DNA of 64,000 nt from the NCBI RefSeq assembly GCF_031846565.1, contig NZ_JAVRHL010000002.1, positions 868,001-932,000 of the forward strand, given 5' to 3'. Under the pieces are notes generated by a model that made no database searches, was not told the origin of the DNA, and saw only the letters and a program-made list of their open reading frames with translations. Shown piece after piece: positions 59,673 through 64,000 of this stretch (the first letter of the stretch is position 1; the number at the start of each line of letters is the position of its first letter). Origin of the DNA: Tropicimonas_B omnivorans (GTDB lineage Bacteria; Pseudomonadota; Alphaproteobacteria; Rhodobacterales; Rhodobacteraceae). The position numbers and the translations under genes are program-made.

Positions 59673-60746
59673 ATGTACGATCTCAGCTGCGCCGACGTCA
59701 CCAAGCGCTTCGGCAACTTCACGGCCGTGTCCGGCGTGACCCTCGATATTCCTTCCGGCTCGTTTTTCTCGATTCTCGGACCGTCGGGATGCGGCAAGAC
59801 AACTCTGATGCGGATGATCGCGGGTTTCGAGAGCCCGACCTCCGGAGACATCAGGATCAAGGGCGAGAGCGTGATCGGTCAGCCGCCCAACAGGCGCAAC
59901 GTGAAGATGGTGTTCCAGCACCTTGCCCTGTTTCCGATGATGAATGTCGGCGAGAACATCGCATACGGCCTGCGCTGCAGGGGCGATGCGCGCTCCGGGA
60001 TCGGCGGCAAGGTGGCCCGCGTCCTCGACCGCGTCGGCCTTCCGGGCGTCGAGGACAAGCGGATCGAACAGCTCTCCGGTGGTCAAAAGCAGCGGATCGC
60101 CATCGCGCGCTGCATGGTTTTGGAGCCGGACGTGCTCCTGCTCGACGAGCCGCTCGGCGCGCTCGACCTGAAGCTCAGGGAGCACATGAAGATCGAGCTG
60201 AAGCAGCTTCAGCACCAGTTCGAGACCACATTCCTCTACATCACCCACGACCAGTCCGAGGCGCTGGTGATGTCCGACAACGTCGCGGTGATGAATGCCG
60301 GCCGGTTCGAGCAGGTCGGCAGCCCGCGGGAGCTCTACGACGACCCGCGATCGGGCTTCGTCGCCGGCTTCGTGGGAGACGCGACCCGGCTTGCGGGCCG
60401 GATCGAGGAGGTCAGGGGACAGGAGGCGCGCATCGCGCTCGAGGAGGAGGGCGGAACGGTGCTCGGCCGGCTCTGCGATGACAGCCGCGTCGGTGACGCC
60501 GTCGAGATCTTCCTTCGCCCCGAGGCAATGACGCTGGAGGACCGGGGGTATGCGTCGTCGCTCGGTGGAACGGTGGACAGCCTTCTCTTCAACGGCGCCA
60601 ATTCCCGCATCCTGGTGCGCACAGGCAGCGGCCACCTGATCGAGATCGCCGACCGCGCCCAGCGCCAATCGCTCAGCGAGGGGGACGCCGTCACCATCTC
60701 GTGGCAGCCGGACCGGGCGCGCGTCTTCGCCGGGAGGGAGGTCTGA
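59673..60746 (+). CDS. spermidine/putrescine-type ABC transporter ATPase (PotA-like)
   Basis: 357-aa ATPase. Walker A is GPSGCGKTT (36-44), LSGGQKQRIAIARC is the signature, VLLLDEPLGALD is Walker B and YITHDQSEALVMSD carries the switch His. A TOBE domain (about 280-357) follows. The sequence is the standard PotA/FbpC architecture with all catalytic motifs intact, unlike the asymmetric GlpS/GlpT pair. The stop overlaps the next ATG by one base. Confidence 0.93.
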   Translation: MYDLSCADVTKRFGNFTAVSGVTLDIPSGSFFSILGPSGCGKTTLMRMIAGFESPTSGDIRIKGESVIGQPPNRRNVKMVFQHLALFPMMNVGENIAYGLRCRGDARSGIGGKVARVLDRVGLPGVEDKRIEQLSGGQKQRIAIARCMVLEPDVLLLDEPLGALDLKLREHMKIELKQLQHQFETTFLYITHDQSEALVMSDNVAVMNAGRFEQVGSPRELYDDPRSGFVAGFVGDATRLAGRIEEVRGQEARIALEEEGGTVLGRLCDDSRVGDAVEIFLRPEAMTLEDRGYASSLGGTVDSLLFNGANSRILVRTGSGHLIEIADRAQRQSLSEGDAVTISWQPDRARVFAGREV

Positions 60747-61612
60747 TGGGCCGCGACGCGGGCCGGCTTTCGCTGATCCTCCTCTTCGCGCCCTTCGCGC
60801 TCTGGATCGGGCTTCTGATCGTCCTGCCGCAGCTCGGCATCGGGTACGTCTCCCTGCGGGAGAAGGTGGGGATCGCCGAGTACGAGATCGGCCTTGGCAA
60901 CTATGCCGACTTCTTCGGCGAGCCGATCTACCGCAACACGCTCCTGCGCACGGCCTGGATGTCCATACTCGTCACGATCCTCGCGCTGATCCTCGGCTTC
61001 CCGGTGGCCTACTACATCGCCAAGATCGCGAAGGAGCGCAGCCGTGCGGCGCTGTTCCTGATGTGCCTGATCCCGCTCTGGGTCAGCGACCTCGTGCGCG
61101 CCTATGGCTGGATCGTGCTTCTGCGGGAAACCGGTCTCGTCTCTTCGGCGCTGGTCAGCCTGGGGCTGATCGCCGAGCCGGTGGAGATGCTCTACAACGA
61201 CGTCACGGTGATCATCGGCCTCGTCTATACCGTGATCCTGTTCATGATCGTGCCGCTCGTCTCAACCCTTCAGGGCATGGACGACGCGCTGCTCGAAGCC
61301 GGCTACAACCTCGGCGGCTCCCGCCTTACCGTCTTTCGCCGGATCATCGTGCCCTATGCCATGCCGGGGATCGTCGCGGGCTGCATCATCACCTTCATGC
61401 TCACCGCCGGCAGCTACCTCACGCCGATCCTCCTCGGCGGCAAGAATTCGAGTTGGTTCACCGAGCAGATCTACAGCCAGTTCATCACGCGCTACAACTG
61501 GGAGGCGGGGGCGACCTTCGGGGTCCTTCTGCTCGTCTTCACGTCCCTCGTGGTCTGGTTCGGGCTCAAGCTGACCGGGCAGAGTCTCGCGACTACCGTG
61601 GCGAAGGAGTAG
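60746..61612 (+). CDS. spermidine/putrescine-type ABC transporter permease (PotB-like)
   Basis: 288-aa permease with six helices. MGRDAGRLSLILLFAPFALWIGLLI opens the first helix, and the EAA loop DDALLEAGYNLGGSRLTVFRRIIVPYAMPGI (about residues 175-205) contacts the ATPase. Starts in a TGATG overlap with the ATPase gene. The length and helix pattern match PotB. Confidence 0.93.
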   Translation: MGRDAGRLSLILLFAPFALWIGLLIVLPQLGIGYVSLREKVGIAEYEIGLGNYADFFGEPIYRNTLLRTAWMSILVTILALILGFPVAYYIAKIAKERSRAALFLMCLIPLWVSDLVRAYGWIVLLRETGLVSSALVSLGLIAEPVEMLYNDVTVIIGLVYTVILFMIVPLVSTLQGMDDALLEAGYNLGGSRLTVFRRIIVPYAMPGIVAGCIITFMLTAGSYLTPILLGGKNSSWFTEQIYSQFITRYNWEAGATFGVLLLVFTSLVVWFGLKLTGQSLATTVAKE

Positions 61613-61616
61613 GCCG

Positions 61617-62465
61617 ATGCAATCGCCCCGTCATCTGCTGTGGATCTACCGCGCGTACGTCCTGATCTTCTTTCTCTACCTCGTGGCGCCTCTCCTTGCC
61701 GCCGGCGCCTTCGCCTTCAACGACTCGCTCTTTCCGTCGCTCCCCTGGCAGGGCTTCACCTGGGACTGGTTCGTCTCGCCCTCGGAGCCGAAGCTCGGCC
61801 TCCTGCACGATGACCGGCTCCTCAGGGGCATGAAGAACTCGCTCTATATCGGCCTCATCGTGGCGTCGCTCTCCGTGCTGATGGGCACCTGCAACGCCTT
61901 CCTGTTCGAGCGGCGCTCCTTCCGGTTCAAGCCGCTTCTCTACGTGCTGATGGTGGTGCCGCTGGTCATTCCGGGCGTGATCCTCGGCATTTCCATCCTC
62001 GTCTTCGCCTCGATGGTGGCGAATTTCGCCGATCGCTCGCTCGGCCTGTTCCTGACCTGGCTCAGGCCCGGCATCCCGCTCGTGGTGCTGGGGCAGGTGT
62101 CCTTCCTGACCACCATCACCTCCCTCGTCATCGCGGCGCGACTGCAGAAATTCGACATCTCGCTCGAGGAAGCGGCGTTGAATCTCGGGGCGAGCCGGGT
62201 GCGGGTGCTGGCAACGGTGACGATGCCCTACCTCTTTCCCGCGCTCTTCTCCGCCTTCGTGGTGGCGTTCCTCGTCTCCTTCGAGAACTTCAACACAACG
62301 CTCATGCTGGTCGGCTCCGATGCGCCACTGACGATCACCATGTACGACAGGATGGTGAAGGTCGGCTCGACGCCGGTGTTGAACGCGGTGTCCGTCGTGT
62401 TGATGCTGGGCTCGGGGCTCCTCGCGCTGATCTCGGTCCTCGCACAGCGCCCGCGCAAAGCCTGA
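61617..62465 (+). CDS. spermidine/putrescine-type ABC transporter permease (PotC-like)
   Basis: 282-aa permease with six helices. FAFNDSLFPSLPWQGFTWDWF after the first helix is typical of PotC-like proteins, and the EAA loop is LEEAALNLGASRVRVLATVTMPYLFPAL. It ends the plus-strand operon, and the convergent GntR regulator stops 7 nt after its stop, with no obvious terminator between them. Confidence 0.93.
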   Translation: MQSPRHLLWIYRAYVLIFFLYLVAPLLAAGAFAFNDSLFPSLPWQGFTWDWFVSPSEPKLGLLHDDRLLRGMKNSLYIGLIVASLSVLMGTCNAFLFERRSFRFKPLLYVLMVVPLVIPGVILGISILVFASMVANFADRSLGLFLTWLRPGIPLVVLGQVSFLTTITSLVIAARLQKFDISLEEAALNLGASRVRVLATVTMPYLFPALFSAFVVAFLVSFENFNTTLMLVGSDAPLTITMYDRMVKVGSTPVLNAVSVVLMLGSGLLALISVLAQRPRKA

Positions 62466-62472
62466 TCCGGGA

Positions 62473-63195
62473 TCAGGACGCGCCGCCGCGCCACAAATTG
62501 CGGTAGCGCTCCAGACTGCCTTCGAGATGCGCCTCCATCCGGGCTTCGGCGGCGTCCCTGTCGCCGTCGATGATGGCGTTCGCGATGGCGGCGTGTTCGG
62601 TCACGAGGTCCGGGTTCGGGGTGTAGGGGCGGGGCGGGCCGCCGCCCGACCTCAGTTCCACCCGCGGGATGATGCCGGGGCGTATGAGAGCCAGGAATTC
62701 GGGGAACCGCCGATTGTTCGACGCGAGCGCAATGGCTTCGTGGAAGGCGAAATCCGCCTCGCGCGGCGATACCCCGTCCTCGATGGCGCGGGCGACCGCC
62801 TCGTGGGTCCGCTCGATCGCGTCGATCTGGTCCGCCGAGCGCCGGATCGCCGCCAGCCCCGCGGCGCGGATCTCGAAGGCGGAGCGCAGCTCGAAGAGCT
62901 CGATCACGCTCGACAGCCGCTCGGTATCGATATCCTCGAACGGCTTCGCGGCGCGCCCCGGCCCGGTCGCGTAGACGCCGGAGCCCTTGCGCGCCTCCAC
63001 CAGCCCGTCGACCCTGAGAAGCGCCAACGCCTCCCGAACCACGGTGCGGCTGACCGAATGAGCCTCCGTCAGCTCCCGCTCGCTCGGCAGACGATCCCCG
63101 GCCTTGTAGCGGCCGGCCTCGATCTGCGCGCGCAGGCTCTCCGCGATCTGGGTCACGCGCGTTCGCGGCGGGTCCGGGGGCGTCTGGGCATCCAT
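62473..63195 (-). CDS. FadR-family GntR regulator
   Basis: 240-aa GntR/FadR (FCD-domain) regulator. The winged helix (about 15-80) contains RLPSERELTEAHSVSRTVVREALALLRVDGLVEARKGSGVY. The all-helical FCD effector domain (about 95-230) includes the FHEAIALASNN metal-ligand motif. It diverges from a second enolase-superfamily gene, and two copies of an 11-bp palindrome flank the intergenic region. It likely represses a carboxylic or sugar-acid pathway. Confidence 0.9.
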   Translation of the reverse strand: MDAQTPPDPPRTRVTQIAESLRAQIEAGRYKAGDRLPSERELTEAHSVSRTVVREALALLRVDGLVEARKGSGVYATGPGRAAKPFEDIDTERLSSVIELFELRSAFEIRAAGLAAIRRSADQIDAIERTHEAVARAIEDGVSPREADFAFHEAIALASNNRRFPEFLALIRPGIIPRVELRSGGGPPRPYTPNPDLVTEHAAIANAIIDGDRDAAEARMEAHLEGSLERYRNLWRGGAS

Positions 63196-63216
63196 GATGG
63201 CGTCGTAGGTCCTGTT

Positions 63217-63227
63217 CTGTATGACAG
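63217..63227. promoter_or_regulatory. FadR-type GntR operator, copy 1
   Basis: CTGTATGACAG, a near-perfect palindrome 22 bp upstream of the GntR gene start. It lies exactly 100 bp from the CTGTATTACAG copy. Probable autoregulatory operator. Confidence 0.6.
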
Positions 63228-63316
63228 GTTGAGACTACCGGTTCGGTAACGCCTTGCCAAGATTGCGCCGGGTCAGAAGAGAAATGCATTGACGGGGCGG
63301 CCCGCTGCTGTCTAAC

Positions 63317-63327
63317 CTGTATTACAG
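63317..63327. promoter_or_regulatory. FadR-type GntR operator, copy 2
   Basis: CTGTATTACAG, within an AT-rich stretch. ACCTGT (63315-63320) and ACAGGT (63331-63336) flank it as an additional inverted repeat. It sits 45 bp upstream of the enolase-superfamily gene start and matches copy 1 at 10 of 11 bases. Confidence 0.6.
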
Positions 63328-63371
63328 ATAACAGGTATTGTTATACAGACGCGAGGCGGAGGCGAGAAACG

Positions 63372-64000
63372 TTGATCATCAAGGACGTCACGACAACGGT
63401 GTTCCGGCACATGACCCGGCGCCATTCGGACAGCGCCGGCCATGCGCATCCGGGGCCGGAGCATCCCGTCGAGGTCGCGCTCCTGACGATCCGCACCGAG
63501 GACGGGGACGAGGGATATTCCTTCTGCCCGCCCGAGATCGTCCGGCCGCATGTCCTCGACAAGTTCGTGCGCAAGGTCCTGATCGGACAGGATCACCGGG
63601 ATCGCGAACGCCTCTGGCACGATCTGGCTCACTGGCAGCGGGGCTCCGCGGCGCAGCTTACGGACCGCACGCTCGCCGTCGTCGATTGCGCGCTCTGGGA
63701 TCTGGCCGGCCGCGCTCTGAACCAGCCCGTGCACAAGCTCATCGGCAGCTACCGCACCCGCATCCCGGCCTATGGCTCCATCATGTGCGGAGACGAGATC
63801 GAGGGAGGTCTGGCGACGCCTGAGGATTACGGGCGCTTCGCCGAGACCCTCGTCGCACGCGGCTACAAGGGCATCAAGCTGCATACTTGGATGCCGCCGG
63901 TCTCGTGGGCGCCTGATGTGAAGATGGACCTCAAGGCCTGCGCCGCGGTGCGCGAGGCCGTCGGGCCGGACGTCGCGCTGATGCTCGACGCCTTCCACTG
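63372..64000 (+). CDS. enolase-superfamily enzyme, mandelate-racemase subgroup (truncated by window end)
   Basis: The first 209 residues of a gene that continues past the window. It starts at a TTG (63372) with GGAGG 9 nt upstream. No ATG lies nearer than codon 14, at 63411, which would cut into the domain. LTDRTLAVVDCALWDLAGRALNQPVHKLIG is the conserved capping-domain/barrel junction. GYKGIKLHTWMP shows a K-x-H motif, and LMLDAFH the first metal-binding Asp. It is probably a sugar-acid dehydratase or racemase controlled by the divergent GntR regulator. Confidence 0.85.
   Translation, partial: MIIKDVTTTVFRHMTRRHSDSAGHAHPGPEHPVEVALLTIRTEDGDEGYSFCPPEIVRPHVLDKFVRKVLIGQDHRDRERLWHDLAHWQRGSAAQLTDRTLAVVDCALWDLAGRALNQPVHKLIGSYRTRIPAYGSIMCGDEIEGGLATPEDYGRFAETLVARGYKGIKLHTWMPPVSWAPDVKMDLKACAAVREAVGPDVALMLDAFH

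Overview
This is a high-GC window with tightly packed operons, many ATGA start/stop overlaps and abundant ABC/TRAP transporters. The protein sequences fit an alphaproteobacterium of the Rhodobacteraceae/Roseobacteraceae group. Supporting signs are the suf cluster led by a cysteine-poor IscR, the GlpVSTPQ-type glycerol transporter with a DUF2160 protein, ChvE-GguABC, and malonyl-CoA synthetase next to a tRNA-Arg. I see no phage, IS element, rRNA or CRISPR array.

Layout. 1-8116 (+): iron-sulfur assembly operon (iscR, IscS-like desulfurase, sufB, YbjQ-like, sufC, sufD, two Yip1-like membrane proteins, sufS). 8282-13734: tRNA-Arg(CCG), malonyl-CoA synthetase (-), an Ldh-family dehydrogenase (+), and katG (+) with a palindromic promoter and a strong terminator. 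13735-15250: gene-poor, with one small I78-like secreted protein. 15251-22765: glycerol ABC transporter operon (-) divergent from glpR (+). 22867-24887: succinate-semialdehyde dehydrogenase (-) divergent from an OhrR/MarR regulator (+).

24921-42271: a sugar-oxidation block, almost all on the minus strand. It holds a TRAP transporter, SMP-30 lactonase, L-arabinose/D-galactose 1-dehydrogenase, a YtfQRT-YjfF furanose transporter, an IlvD-type sugar-acid dehydratase, GguC, and GguB-GguA-ChvE with a divergent GbpR-like LysR regulator. Together these import pentose/galactose, oxidise it to the lactone, open the lactone and dehydrate the aldonate. The steps after 2-keto-3-deoxy-aldonate are not clearly present, unless GguC does one of them.

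42333-50743: cyanophycin locus. Cyanophycinase and cyanophycin synthetase are followed on the same strand by an uncharacterised ATP-grasp ligase and a CocE/S15 hydrolase. A divergent isoaspartyl peptidase would finish breakdown of the beta-Asp-Arg dipeptide. This is the most interesting uncharacterised assembly in the window. 51323-64000: GMC oxidoreductase, a MocR regulator, and an operon of enolase-superfamily enzyme, aldehyde dehydrogenase, DadA-like FAD oxidase and polyamine-type ABC transporter. A FadR-type GntR regulator diverges from a second enolase-superfamily gene that runs off the window.

Recurring structural features are GC-rich hairpins without U-tracts at all three junctions where a periplasmic binding-protein gene is followed by its ATPase gene, and an asymmetric pair of glycerol-transporter ATPases (GlpS/GlpT) whose two degenerate motifs fall in the same composite ATP site.
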